NCBI GenBank assembly: GCA_024449915.1
Contig: JAMZAV010001270.1
Coordinates: 496,001-560,000 of the forward strand
Reading direction: 5' to 3'
Origin: Sweltsa coloradensis
Lineage: Eukaryota > Arthropoda > Insecta > Plecoptera > Chloroperlidae
DNA: 64,000 bases
The first letter of the stretch is position 1, and each line of letters begins with the position of its first letter. The position numbers were made by a program, and so were the translations under genes. The notes below the pieces were generated by a model. The model was not told the DNA's origin and ran no database searches. It saw only the letters and a program-made list of their open reading frames with translations. Shown here piece by piece: positions 34,555 through 45,870 of the stretch.

Positions 34555-36018
34555 CTAAGTGTTTTTTAATGGTTGCTGGACTAACCGAAAAGGATCTTCA
34601 TAAACTCTATCTTCCTCTAACTCTACTATCTCTGCATTCCACCTGTCTATGACCTCTTTTAATCCTTTTTGAGCCAGTTTACTATCACTACAAACGGCGT
34701 TCTCATCAAACCCTAAAAACATACTACTATCACCTTCCAGATACTCATTTGAGTCTTCTAAAGAAACTTCCTTAATTTGGGATTCATCCGGCATTTGGTC
34801 TCTTCCAGAACTGCTAGTAGTATCTGTGTTTTCTGTAGGCGATTCCTTACTGGCGGAATGGGCTGCATCCTTGTTTGCTGATACTGGGTCTGCAATGGCT
34901 TCCTCTTGAGTAGCGGGTACATGGGCAGTGTCGTGAATTTCTTGTAGGCAGCTTCGGGCCTCTTGTGGGACCATTGGCTTGAGGCAGGGGGTATGGTCCA
35001 ACTCGCTGATTGGTGTGTCCATGACATTTGTTACCATAATCATAGGCCTGTTTGCCCGGAGTACAGAAGAAAGGTCCTCTTTGTTAGACCTATACCTTTC
35101 TCTGATAGAGCAAATCTCATCAGCTATAATCTTGGCAAATAGTTGTTTACCCGCAAGGTTTAGATGTAAACCATGTTTGGTAAAATGCTCTCTTCTGAAT
35201 GGTTTCACAGAAAGAACAGTAACTCCTAATGTATTTTGTAGGAGATAATTTATATGATGATTTACTTTGGAGATTGAGTCATTTATTTTGTCCAATTCAG
35301 TTTTGTTTGACAAGTCGAAACGGGGCAGTACTTCGGATACTATTACTTTAGGCAAGCAGCTGTATTGACTATGACGTAATTTAATGAGAGCGTCACGTAT
35401 GTTATTTTGGTTTATACCAATGTCATTAGTTCCTGCTATTATTATTAGCGTATCAGTTCCGTTAAGTGTTTGAAGGTTATTCAAGAGTCCCTCGGTCACT
35501 GTTTTTGCCCCAGCTCCAGGCTTAATTATAGAATCAACTTTGTAATCAGTTTTTGGGCCGATGTTTGAATTTAGCTCTTTTGTAATGAGGGAAGATAAAT
35601 AGCGGCCATGACTATCTGCCCTGATTTTAATGTTCATGCTTGAGCTTGATGAGCTGGGCCTAGGCCCAATTTGTTTCTCAACTCCCAATTTCTGCTCATT
35701 TTCACTCGAGATTTCTGTGACAGAGGTCCATCGTTTAGTATCTGCAGTGAAATGCTTATCACAGTTGTTTATTTGTGCAGTGGGCATTGACCTAGCTATG
35801 TCAGGCCTAGTCTTAGCATCTCTGTGGGTTTGCACTAGCTCTTCAATACGACTTTGTTGTTGACTTATCACCAGTTTTAGTTTGCATACTTCGTCTTTAA
35901 GACATTTAACCTCATCAAGGTCCCCTGACATTGGTTCATTCAATGATTGGCACCAATGTTGGTACCCACCCTTACTATTGTAAAAGTATAGAGTACTTTG
36001 CTTTCCTTTTTGTTCCAT
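34555..36018 (-). CDS. LINE ORF1 protein with SGNH-hydrolase-like domain (PPAN intron 2)
   Basis: Intact 487-codon ORF. It has a coiled coil at about residues 30-70 (LDEVKCLKDEVCKLKLVISQ). The SGNH/GDSL-like domain runs from about 130 to 310: block I IKIRADSHGRYLS, a GAGAKTV turn, block III IIIAGTNDIG and block V KHGLHLNLAGKQ. An acidic Ser/Thr-rich tail follows. Esterase-like ORF1 proteins are known in CR1/L2-type LINEs. Block I reads ADSHG where many have GDS, but the serine is kept. ORF2 begins about 12 bp after its stop. Antisense to PPAN. Confidence 0.85.
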   Translation of the reverse strand: MEQKGKQSTLYFYNSKGGYQHWCQSLNEPMSGDLDEVKCLKDEVCKLKLVISQQQSRIEELVQTHRDAKTRPDIARSMPTAQINNCDKHFTADTKRWTSVTEISSENEQKLGVEKQIGPRPSSSSSSMNIKIRADSHGRYLSSLITKELNSNIGPKTDYKVDSIIKPGAGAKTVTEGLLNNLQTLNGTDTLIIIAGTNDIGINQNNIRDALIKLRHSQYSCLPKVIVSEVLPRFDLSNKTELDKINDSISKVNHHINYLLQNTLGVTVLSVKPFRREHFTKHGLHLNLAGKQLFAKIIADEICSIRERYRSNKEDLSSVLRANRPMIMVTNVMDTPISELDHTPCLKPMVPQEARSCLQEIHDTAHVPATQEEAIADPVSANKDAAHSASKESPTENTDTTSSSGRDQMPDESQIKEVSLEDSNEYLEGDSSMFLGFDENAVCSDSKLAQKGLKEVIDRWNAEIVELEEDRVYEDPFRLVQQPLKNT

Positions 36019-36462
36019 AATTAGTTATTAAGTAGGGCCTAACTTTAATAATATGCTAAATAAGCCACAACAAAAAACAAAAAACTTTTCATTCAATATC
36101 CCACCAAGTATTGTCTTTTAGCACAGGGCAAAAACAATTTTCTAATAAACGTTCTATTTTTCTTATTTACATACCAATGTCGGATATTTTTGCCTTAAAA
36201 TGTTGGTCTCGGTTCCCTTTTCCTTTGTAGCACAAAAGTTCCACTTTAAATCACATTTAAACTCACTGAAAATATTAATAATAAAGATTAACTGTCAATT
36301 AGATCTTGTTATTGTTTTGGTTGTCATGGTTGAGTGAAGTTGAAGGGCTTAACTTGGACAACTGCATGCATGCACTACATAATATTATCTTACTACTAGG
36401 TACTTTTATTATTAGGGCCTATCCAATGACAAGTAAAACAATTTACTATTTCTTTCTTTTAG

Positions 36463-36647
36463 GTAAATCTGAATACGATACGACGCTGTGTTCTCCTCAA
36501 CTACAACCCAACCTCGAAACTCATCGATTTCCGGCACTACGCGATTCGTGTTGCCCCCGTTGGCATTTCCAAGGGAATTAAGAAGATAGTTGGGAGCAAG
36601 GTGCCCAACTTGGCACGCTGTGCCGATATTTCCGAGTTTTTCACAAA
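36463..36647 (+). CDS. PPAN: PPAN exon 3 (Brix domain, second half)
   Basis: Residues 173 to 233/234. The acceptor is TTTTAG|GTAAAT and the donor CACAAA|GTATGT, ending in phase 2. It encodes VNLNTIRRCVLLNY, then the FRHYAIRV and GISKGIKKIV segments typical of PPAN. It follows a 5.5-kb intron that holds an antisense LINE. The last codon AA|A joins exon 4 to read FFTKSGYLSE. Confidence 0.96.
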
Positions 36648-37239
36648 GTATGTAGGCCTAGCCTAGACTATCTAACATTCTGAACATACATTTAGGCCTT
36701 CTTTACATAATAGACAACAGTACGTAGGCACAGTACCTAGTCCTAAACCCCGATTAACATTCAAACTAAGTTAATTCAAATTTCTGTGAAACTTATGAAG
36801 TAGGGCCTTGAGAGTTAACTGAGCCTAATTTTCTTGCAATTTAAAAAATGTAAAATTAATTGTTTTTTAAATTTCTCTTGAATTAAAAAGGGATTACTTA
36901 TGTAGGATAAATTAAAGATTAATATACCTAGCCTACAATTTTATTAATGTCAAAGTGCTCATGTAGTTATCAATTTTGTGCATTATTGATAGTGATAGGC
37001 CCACCTAGCTCGTTTGTCTTGCCCTTTCATTTTGTGTTGTTGTTTCCGGGTTAACGTAAAAGGTTTCTTAAGTTATTACTCAACATACAATATACTGACC
37101 TTCTATGAGAAATATATGGCAATGAGTAGGCTATACGTGCAGCATGTTGTATACACACATGGTCACATGCAGTGTTTCAACAAATCATCTACCTTGAGTA
37201 TTTTCCACCAGTCAAAATGCAATTCATTTGCAAACATAC

Positions 37240-38222
37240 TGAGGTCTTAAAATAGACAATCACTTAAAATGGAATGAAAAATGTTCGCGCTCTATGTAAA
37301 AATCAAAAAGTCTACTTTATGTTTTTTACAGATTAAGAAATATCTTTGAACTAAGGTCCTTAGAACTATATATTTTGATTTGCTACAGTCAAGCTTTGAA
37401 TATGGCATTATTGGATGGGTGGTGAGCAAATGTACATCTTAACTCTTTATCAATTATTCAAAAACTAGCCCTTAAAACAATGATGAAAAAACCTAAGGAT
37501 TTCTCTTCCACTATTACCTTTGATCAAGCAAAGGTTCTTGACATTAGACAATTATATATTAAAAATATTCTCCTCTTTATTCATAAAAATCTCAAGGACT
37601 TTAAACAGCTGAATTTTGGGCTGATTCACGCTCTAACACTAGGCTTTCACCAGACATGGATTATTCCTACCTAGAAAAACACGCGTCTGGGTCAAAGACA
37701 TATTTCTTTTCTAGGACCCTTAATTCATAGGCCTACCTTGCCTGAAAAATGTTTCGTTTCTTCTCTATGTTCTTTTAAAATAACGTGAAGAAATGGCTCT
37801 TTGAAAAGGGATTAAATAACAATAACAATGCCCAATCTGTTCTAGCCTATTACTTGTCAACTTAGTCTCAAGGCTAAATTTTATCTATAAAAATTCCTTT
37901 GACTATCTCTTTAGTTTAGTTTAGTTTAGTTTAGTTTAATTTAGTTTTTAGAATTTTACCATATAAATTGCTTCCTTGCATAAATATATTTTATTTATTT
38001 ATTTCTTATTTTTTCATGTTGTACAAACTACTATTAATTTAAACTCTATCTTTGCTAACATCTTGTAATTGTTTAAAATTTAACATGTATTATAACTGCC
38101 CACACACGAGCACTGTGCTTATGTGGGCTTCTCTCGACTATTCTCTTCTCTTGTTTGTTTATGTACCAATTGTATTTATTTTCTTGAGAATAAAAATTTT
38201 TCTGAATCTGAATCTGAATGTT
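37240..38222 (+). pseudogene. LINE 3' fragment with hexamer tail (PPAN intron 3)
   Basis: Plus-strand remnants of the end of a reverse transcriptase: FDLLQSSFEYGIIGW near 37375-37420 and KVLDIRQLYIKNILLFIHKN in 37480-37674. The element ends in a short tandem TGAATC tail at 38204-38220, only 66 bp before PPAN exon 4. A (TTTAG)n tract lies at 37912-37940. Confidence 0.6.
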
Positions 38223-38288
38223 ACCTCTAGCACAATGAGGAGGGTGATGCCAAGCCCGGTCGTTGCACGTTATGTTTTGTATTTGTAG

Positions 38289-39009
38289 ATCGGGGTATCT
38301 GTCTGAAAGTGAGGCCGAGGATGATCCCGCCAGCCACGTCGATCTGCCGCAGAAACTATCTTCTCGAGGCAACCAGGCGAGCAATAAGTCGGCCATCAAA
38401 CTCGTGGAACTGGGTCCGAGACTAACGCTGCAGCTCGTAAAGGTGGAGAACGGCCTACTCAACGGAGAGGTTCTTTTCCATGAGTTTGTGCAGAAGAGCA
38501 AGAAGGAACTGCAGTTGCTAAAGAAAACACGCGAAGATAAGCGAAAACTGAAGGAGAATAGGAAGAAAATCCAGGAAGAGAACAAACAGAAAAAGGAAAA
38601 GAAGAAAGAAGATCTAAAACAAAAATCGTTGAAAGGAATGCACAAGAAATCCGAACACGAGATTCTAATGGACAAAGCGGTGACCGAATCCAACGAAGCG
38701 GCAGTCCCTGAAGAAGATGGCATGAATGATGCCGAATGGTATCGACAGGAGGTTGGCGAAGAACCGGAAGCCGATATGTTTGACACGACAGCAAAGCCAG
38801 GAGAGAAGCGGAAGAGACCGTATGGGGCCATGTTGCGTCAAGTGAAAAAACTCGAGAAGAATAAGGACGGAACCCGAACTAGGGTTAACCTAACTAAAAA
38901 GAAAAGATCGTCAGACTCAAAATCTGAAAGTTATGACAGGAAAAAGAAATTCCAAAGCAAGAAAAAAGTGTTGGGAAGTAAAATTTCCAGAAAGAACAAG
39001 CAAAGATGA
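38289..39009 (+). CDS. PPAN: PPAN exon 4 (basic coiled-coil tail)
   Basis: Residues 235-473, TGA at 39007-39009. The acceptor is TTTGTAG|ATCGGG. It starts SGYLSESEAEDDP, then has the conserved LVELGPRLTLQLVKVENGL strand closing the Brix domain. A Lys/Glu-rich coiled coil follows (about residues 300-370), then an acidic patch and a Lys/Arg-rich nuclear or nucleolar tail. Total length of 473 residues equals that of human PPAN. A hAT-like MITE begins 92 bp after the stop codon. Confidence 0.96.
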
Positions 39010-39100
39010 AAATTAATGAGGGATCAAATTGACTCTAGTTTATTGCTGTAGGCACAAGGTTATCTTAATTTAAATTTAAAATACATCAACTACACTATTA

Positions 39101-40067
39101 CAACCCTTGAAAATCCCACTCGCACGCTCGCATTTTGCGAGTGACAATTTGGCTCGTGCGAGTAACTTTTATGGACGTGCTTCAAAGTTCAAATTCATGC
39201 CGCCGACTTGTGGCAGTGTGCTGAGTATGCCCCCCCACCCCCTCCTGCCTAACCACTTGTGCGATCTTCCAGAGATTATACCGCCTAAACAATGAACCAC
39301 AACCATCACTTATGTTTTCAATCTGCTAGAAGTCAAAACTCAAAAGCTATCACCCATGGTGATAAATCTTTCCTTATCTTGTTTACTCTCGTTCGGGCTC
39401 CAGTCCCCCCCTTCCCGCGCCCCGAGCCAACGCATCGTGAGTCGTGACCTTGACTTGACTGTGACAAGTTATAAACCAGATGCAACCGAACAGTGAGTGT
39501 TATCTTAACGGCCCGCTGCTGTTCCTCTTTCGTGATTATGAAATACTACTTCATCGGCACGTCATTGTTTATAGAACAGCATTACGTCTGAGATATTACG
39601 ATAATTGATGAGCGCGTTTCTTCACAGTTCATTAGACACCCCACACGATTTTTTTGTTTTACTACCCGGGTCGTAAAAAAGTCGGGTTTCGTCATCCCTA
39701 GTAAACAGCCAGACACATTATTGTAAGACGCGATCGCGAACATAAGTCATTGGGCATTTTGTTGATGCGGCGCATATGATTTGTACCATCAGTGTTCTTA
39801 TCTTATCTTATCTGCAAGTGGTTTACGAGTTTTCACGGTATAAATACTGAAGTTTTTCAGTACTGAATTAAGCCCGCTATGTTATCCTAAAACGCACCAA
39901 ACGCTCTTTAATAAAACCTGACCTCAAAATTTTTCGCCTGCGGCGCTATTGTTGGGGGGCTCCGCCCCCCAAACCCCCCTTGCCTTCCCGCCGAAAGTAC
40001 CTTCCCGCTAGGAGCGAGTACTAAAAGACGGGTGCGAGTTGATTTGTTACACAATTTTCAAGGGTTG
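39101..40067. mobile_element. hAT-like MITE, 967 bp
   Basis: Perfect 8-bp duplication CACTATTA (39093-39100 and 40068-40075). Perfect 14-bp inverted repeats CAACCCTTGAAAAT. ACTCGCACGCTCGC-type words lie at the left. The interior at 39300-39500 resembles, inverted, about 1735-1930 of the element at 1337-2300. It begins 92 bp after the PPAN stop, so it may supply PPAN 3' sequence (AATAAA at about 39910). Confidence 0.82.
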
Positions 40068-40260
40068 CACTATTAATCAAATGCAGCTACATAGTATGCT
40101 TAATAAGTTGCTTAATAACTGCATGTTGATTTATTTTTATTTACGAATAAAATATACCTACAGGTGATAAAAAATTTGAGATTTTCAACAACTCCTGTAC
40201 CTCAATTTCCAAACTCCCTACAGATAATGGAGCTAATAGTACTTACATGATATTGATAAA

Positions 40261-41030
40261 CTAGGGAAACGCCAAAGTCATTGTTAGACGAGTGAGCGAG
40301 TCATGTGTTGAGTACCCGGGAACATTTGCATTTAACTTTGATAATTATATTGGTATAAATAATAGGGTTTTTAAGTTTAGTTGGTATAAGGGCGCGTCAT
40401 CTGTACGGCCATAATGCGCCATTCTAGCCTATGATAGGCTAGGGAGGCCTAGATGGCTAAGGCGCCCTTTTAGCCGAAATGTGGGGGATGTAGTTTCAAT
40501 CCCCTGGTCGGGAAAGATTTTGTTATTTCTGGATGTATTTTAAAAATTATTAAACATGTTTGAAATGCATATAACGCAGTGTAGTCCATCATCTGTGACA
40601 ATACTATGGAAAACATAGCCAGTACGAAATACGTTTAAAGATTGCAAGGTTTGCTCAATCTCCGAGCGGAATTACCTTGAGTACCTTGAGTGTGCAAAAT
40701 TCGATAAACCTTGGGCATGGCATTTCACAGCCAGGCAAATAACAAACAAAAAATATTTTGGCAAAAACAAAACCATTGTCGTTAAAATAATTCTACACAT
40801 TGGCAGCCTATTTTTTAATTTCTTATAGGTTTAAATCGCAATGGATTGTGCTCATTTTGTTAGTAGTTCTCAGTTACCTGGTCACGAATGTCTGTTTAAA
40901 ATTTCAGCTCGATCTATTTGGCCGTTCGGCCGTATGGGACCGGACAAACATTTTACAGACACAGTCACGACGAGACCCGATCAAGTGGCGTTATAAATCC
41001 TCATTCGCTTCGCTCCCTCGTCTAATCAAA
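40261..41030 (+). repeat. Composite SINE/MITE remnant
   Basis: Three known modules in a row. 40261-40440 matches the left half of the element at 949-1222 (GTTAGACGAGTGAGCGAGTC). 40440-40510 is a tRNA-like head (GGCTAAGGCGCCC). Near 40560-40800 lies the complement of about 620-860 (ACGCAGTGTAGTCCATCATC). 40830-41030 matches the tail family of 262-505, ending CGCTTCGCTCCCTCGTCTAA. Confidence 0.55.
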
Positions 41031-41699
41031 AACGTTAAATCTTAAATTGGGCTTTGCACGCAAAGCTTTTCGCAGGTAGTGCCACCGTAGTACCAGCTCT
41101 TAACTGTTGTGAATCATCAACAACAATAGGAAGTGACTTAATGACTCGCTCTATTCGTAAACCGTGTACGTTGTTCTTTGGGTATAGCCGTGTGGCAAAT
41201 TGGCGGTACGCCTACATCTAGATGCCTTACGCTTTGGGCTTGTACTTAGGTGGCACTATGAGTGTAAGAAAGTGGTAGTAGTACAAAGTCCAATTAAATA
41301 CGCATTCATATTTCATAGCTAAATCAGTAAATCTTTATTTTTTACATTGTTTGTTTTTCATGTGGTGGTATATTTTTGTCAAGTATAATTCGGTAGCACT
41401 AGCAATATACGGACAAGAAAGACTTGACCCATATTTCTTGTAATGAGTAAATGTAAATAAGTTTAAGTTTAAGAAGAATAGAAAACTAATAGTATATAGA
41501 CTCGTTCTCAGTTTAGTATGCCACAGGAAGCGGAAATACAATTAGATTCATGCCAACGTTGAAAAGTAACACGAACCCCAAAATAACTAATTTGGCTACC
41601 GTGCCATGATATTTCACGATCAAAAACCATTGTTTTTTTTATGGAATGTAAATAATTTTCTACTACTAGGCCGCTTAGCGAACGCTTTTTCTAGTCGCG

Positions 41700-42335
41700 T
41701 TGATGGATGAGCTTCTTTTTTGATCCGCGGGTGTTGACTATCCATACCACTGGTTGCTATATTTCCTATTACTAGGAAAACGCTTAAGTCCCGCCGCGTT
41801 GATGGATGAGCGTAATTTTTTTAAACGAAAAAAGCGTAAAATTGCGATTTTTTTAATAGATAATTTTTCGATTACGCTCAAATTTCACACGAATATATTG
41901 ATTCATAAAATTAAAGTTCTGTGAAAAAATCATTACAATCGGATAAAGCATGTAGGTTTTATTCGTCGAAGAATTGTTAAAAAATAAAAAAATCGTAAAA
42001 TTGCGATTTTCATGAGAAATAATTTTTCAATCGATTTTCCCCCCGTGCAGTTCTTCGTTCAGAGATTTCATAGACCTCCATAAAATTTCATCGCAATTGG
42101 AGTATTGGTTTAGCCGGAATCGTGTTCACAGACACACAAAAATACAAAAAGAAAGAAAAAAAACATTCCGGATTTTTTTCTCCAGTGTAGTGAAATGGAA
42201 TCTTCGCTTCGCTCGCTACGCTCATCCAAAAAATATCGATCTGGTTGGTTATCGTTCACTCGTTGATTGCATCAGGGCCTACGGGGTTGGCTTAGTCGCT
42301 TTGGTTTACTGTCCCCCACTGAAAATCAGTACTCT
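41700..42335. repeat. R1 repeat copy 3, split by a TTGGATGAGCG element
   Basis: Inverted R1 halves at 41700-41780 (CCATACCACTGGTTGCTATA) and 42236-42335 (GTTGGTTATCGTTCACTCG; CCCACTGAAAATCAGTA) flank the element at 41803-42228. The insertion is therefore younger than R1 here. Confidence 0.65.
41803..42228 (+). mobile_element. TTGGATGAGCGTA-ended element, copy 3
   Basis: Ends TGGATGAGCGTA (41803) and TACGCTCATCCA (42217-42228), with the GTTCTGTGAAAAAATCATTA and TCCGGATTTTTTTCTCCAGT modules between. Shorter than copy 1 by internal deletion. Confidence 0.7.
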
Positions 42336-42631
42336 ATAAATACGTATTTATTTATTTATTTATTTACCTGTATTTATTTATTTGTAAGTTTTTATTATGT
42401 TTGGGATCTCTTTACTTTTTCAAGTCCCATTGCAAAATCATTTTGGTTAAATTAGGATATTTGTTATAAAGTAGTAGGTCTTATTAATTGCTATGGTAAT
42501 TCCAATTAATAGAATGTAAAATATCTGGAGGTCTGAAGATTTTCTTTTTTAAATGAATTGAAGGTTATAAAAAATGAAACTATTTAACATGTAGTAACTT
42601 AACAAATACAAATCATTGGACTTTTCACTCA

Positions 42632-42710
42632 ACACTCGAAAAATCCACTCGCCAGCTCGCCACTGGCGAGTTACAAAAGTCTCCTGGCGAGTTGACATAT
42701 TATTTAATCC
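42632..42710. repeat. Fragment related to the left end of the 39101 hAT element
   Basis: AAAATCCACTCGCCAGCTCG and GGCGAGTTACAA follow the pattern of AAAATCCCACTCGCACGCTC and GCGAGTGACAA at 39111. No right end or duplication found. Confidence 0.35.
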
Positions 42711-43013
42711 CTCCCTTGTCTCAATACCACTGGTAAATCCCTCAAAGCAATTCAAATCAAAACTTTTTTTTCCTCTAATTTTTTGGGGGTTGTTTTCACT
42801 GTTAGTGTTATATTTTAATTTAAAGGGTGATATTTTGACTTCTTTACAAAAAAACACAACAGACAAACATTTCCCAAAAAATTATAAATATGGCTGTGTA
42901 TTAGTACCAAATTAATGACAAAAAAGTTTTTTTATGAAGAAAATAAAAAATACCAAAAAAATAGAACATTAAATTGACATGTTGGACAGTTGGTGTATGA
43001 AATATAACTATTG

Positions 43014-43691
43014 TTGGATGAGCGTAGCGAGCGAAGCGAAGATTCCATTTCACTACACTGGAGAAAAAAATCCGGAATGTTTTTTTTCTTTTTTTCTGTA
43101 TTTTTGTCTGTTTGTCCGCACGATTCCGGCTAAACCGATACTCCAATTGCGATGAAATTTTCAGGAGACCTTCGAAATCTCTGAACTTAGAACTGCCACG
43201 TTTTTGAGCGCAATCGAAACAATTATTTCTTCATTAAAATCGCAAGCCGATGTTATGATTTTTGCTCAGAACCTTTATTTTACAAATTAAGATATCCGTG
43301 TGAAATTTGAGCGCAATCCAAAAATTATTTCTCATGAAAATCGAAGTTTTACGGGTTTTTCTTTTTTAAAACAATTCTTTGACTTATAACACCTACATGC
43401 TTTATCCGATTATAATGATTTTTTCACAGAACCTTAATTTTATGAATTAATAGATAAGTGTTAAATTTGAGCGCAATAGAGAAATTATTTCTTATAAAAA
43501 TCACAACTTTACGATTTTTTTCTTTTTTTTAACAATTACAATTAATTTTAAAAAAATTAAAAATTAAAGTTAATTTTTTATTTAATTTAATTTAATTTAA
43601 AAAAAAATCAACTAAGTAATGATTTTTCCACAGAACAACAGAAAATCTGCATAACACATGGCAGCTCAATGCACCAATTACGCTCATCCAA
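43014..43691 (-). mobile_element. TTGGATGAGCGTA-ended element, copy 4
   Basis: TTGGATGAGCGTAGCGAGCG at 43014 and TTACGCTCATCCAA ending 43691. Full-length (678 bp), opposite orientation to copy 1. GCAGCTCAATGCACCAATTA near the right end matches 4650-4670 inverted. Confidence 0.72.
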
Positions 43692-43989
43692 CAACGCGGC
43701 GGGATGATGAAATTATGGACAGAAACTCTTCCAAATGGCTCGATAAAAAACACTAGGCACACTATTTGTATTGGCCACACAGAAAGAGCATTGTAGGTGA
43801 TTGTTGTCAAGTTTCTATAGTTACTTGCAAATTATTATATACCTCAAAAATACTCATATTAAAATCTTTATTTCTATGGATTCTGGCTAACTTTTTCAAC
43901 TTTTTCTTTTAAAAGGTAATACATCACCACTTAATGTCCATGTGAAATATGAACGTTGTAGCCTCACCCGTTTGGTCAGACTCTGCCCA

Positions 43990-44247
43990 AATATCACTAA
44001 AATATCGCATTAAAAATAGAAAAAAATCGTAAAAGTATGGTATTTATTTGAAATATTTCTTCGATTACCCAAAAACGTGGCAGGTCTAAGTTCAGAGATT
44101 TCAAAGGTCCCCTCCAATTTTCATCAAGATCGCATACGCCGTTTGCCCGGTAGAGCGCGAACAAACAGATAGAAAAAAAAGAAAAAAACATCCGAGCTAA
44201 TTTTTTGGGGGTCAGTGAAATTGAAGTCTTCACTTCGCTCATCCAAT
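43990..44247 (+). mobile_element. TTGGATGAGCGTA-type element, short copy
   Basis: Holds the AAAAACGTGGCAGGTCTAAG, TTCAGAGATTT and final CACTTCGCTCATCCAA modules of the family. The left end is lost. Confidence 0.5.
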
Positions 44248-44998
44248 CAGTTAGTACAAATAAATCGAAAGGAATGGCTAATAAGTAATGTCAGTTTAAA
44301 AAGCTGATTTTTGTTCTATTGTTTGGATATAAGTTAAATTTCCCGAACAATTGCTGCCAATGTCGACGCTAGTGTTTGGTGATCATATATTTCCGTAATG
44401 TGTCACAATTCTTATACAACTGTTTTAATCTTCCACTTTATCTAGCCGTAGTATTTAAGTATTTAAGTATTTTATTTTTATTTTATTTTACTTAAGTATT
44501 TACTTAAAATAAGTGGTTTCAACTTTCGGAAGCAGTTCAAAATGCTGAATATCGATAGTTTTAGAGAGCTATCATGTGATGTTATTTCCTAACCAGTGGC
44601 CACAGTGCGAAGGTAGCCGTAAGACGACAGTGGTGCGATCCCTCGGCAGTGGCATTCTTAACTGAAACTAACTCTAATAACATGTTATTATGCCTCCCAC
44701 TTGCACAGTAAACCCTCATTAGCTCAACCATTATACGGAAATTATAATTTATAACACTGTAGGCCCTATTGTTACTCTTTATCTGTACCATCTGTCAAAA
44801 AAATACATGCATCTACAGTTGCTTCAGAAAATCATTCATTTCTCTTGTAATTGCAGGCCCTACTAGAATGCAAGACAAATGTTTGATAAATAATACAAAA
44901 AAAGCATTGCTCAAAATCAGATTTTTCATCTAGCTCAGTGTGAACAGTTTTTTTTTCAAAAATTGGTATATAATGGCTGACAGGGAGGTTATATATAC

Positions 44999-45449
44999 TA
45001 GTGATGACATCGGGTAGTAAATATTGGAGTCGACTCCGGAGCCTTTGGAACCGGGTAGGAGTCGACTCCCCGATCCGCATATAAAAAAATAGATTTTTTT
45101 TGCAAAAGTTATTTTTAGCCCACTACTCTAGTTGCACAACGCTGCCCGGCCGTTCCCCCCCCCCCCCCACACCCTCGATGGGCATTGTTAACTTTAATGT
45201 TTTGTGCCCTAAAATCCCAATAACTAACTCCACCCGCTAGCTTGCTTGTCTCTTGGCCCGGCCAAGACTCTCGCTGATGTTTTATGTTTACGTTTTGAGA
45301 TAAGATAACGACTAACGAGACAACAAGTGCAATCTCATTCAATTTATCATTAAAAAAATTTCAAAAATTTTTTTTTTTTTTTTCGACTCCTTGAAAATGG
45401 AGTCGACTCCGATAGGAGTCGGGTACCCGAGTACCCGATGTCATCCCTA
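44999..45449. mobile_element. hAT-like MITE, 451 bp
   Basis: Perfect 8-bp duplication ATATATAC (44991-44998 and 45450-45457). Inverted ends TAGTGATGACATCGGGTA and TAGGGATGACATCGGGTA, followed by repeated GGAGTCGACTCC palindromes. A C12 run is at about 45157-45169. Its right half plus flank is duplicated at 45550-45870. Confidence 0.78.
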
Positions 45450-45549
45450 ATATATACACAACAACCATGTGAAAATGAAGTTCGTTTTTTACGCTCCATT
45501 AATCTAATGATTGCCAAAGGGATGCCGTGTTACCGACGTTCCCCCCCAC

Positions 45550-45870
45550 CCCCCCACCCTCGATGGGCACTGTTAACTTTAATGTTTTGTGCCCTAAAAT
45601 CCCAATACCCTAACTAACTCCACCCGCTAGCTTGCTTGTCTCTTGGCCCGGCCAAGACTCTCGCTGATTTTTATGTTTACGTTTTGAGATAAGATAACGA
45701 CTAACAAGACAACAAGTGCAATCTCATTCAATTTATCATCAATTTTTTTTTCTTTTTTTCGACTCCTTGAAAATGGAGTCGACTCTGATAGGAGTCGGGT
45801 ACCCGAGAACCCGATGTCATCCCTAATATATATACAACCAACCCATGTGAAACTGAGGTTCCGTTTTCAT
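45550..45870. repeat. Tandem duplication of the right half of the 44999 element
   Basis: Repeats about 45165-45490 (CCCTCGATGGGCA, CCCGCTAGCTTGCTTGTCTC, GATGTCATCCCTAATATATA), including about 40 bp of outside flank ending CCATGTGAAA. Offset is about 384 bp. The copied flank shows a segmental duplication, not a second transposition. Confidence 0.7.

Noticed and set aside
38073..38831. 252-codon minus-strand ORF over PPAN exon 4
   Set aside because: Ser/Phe-rich antisense of the Lys/Glu-rich PPAN tail; no family.
44520..44660. Third copy of the 528-bp MITE
   Set aside because: Shares CAGTGGCCACAGTGCG-like and GCGATCCCTCGGC words with 7560-7625 but no ends or duplication; too diverged to call as a copy.
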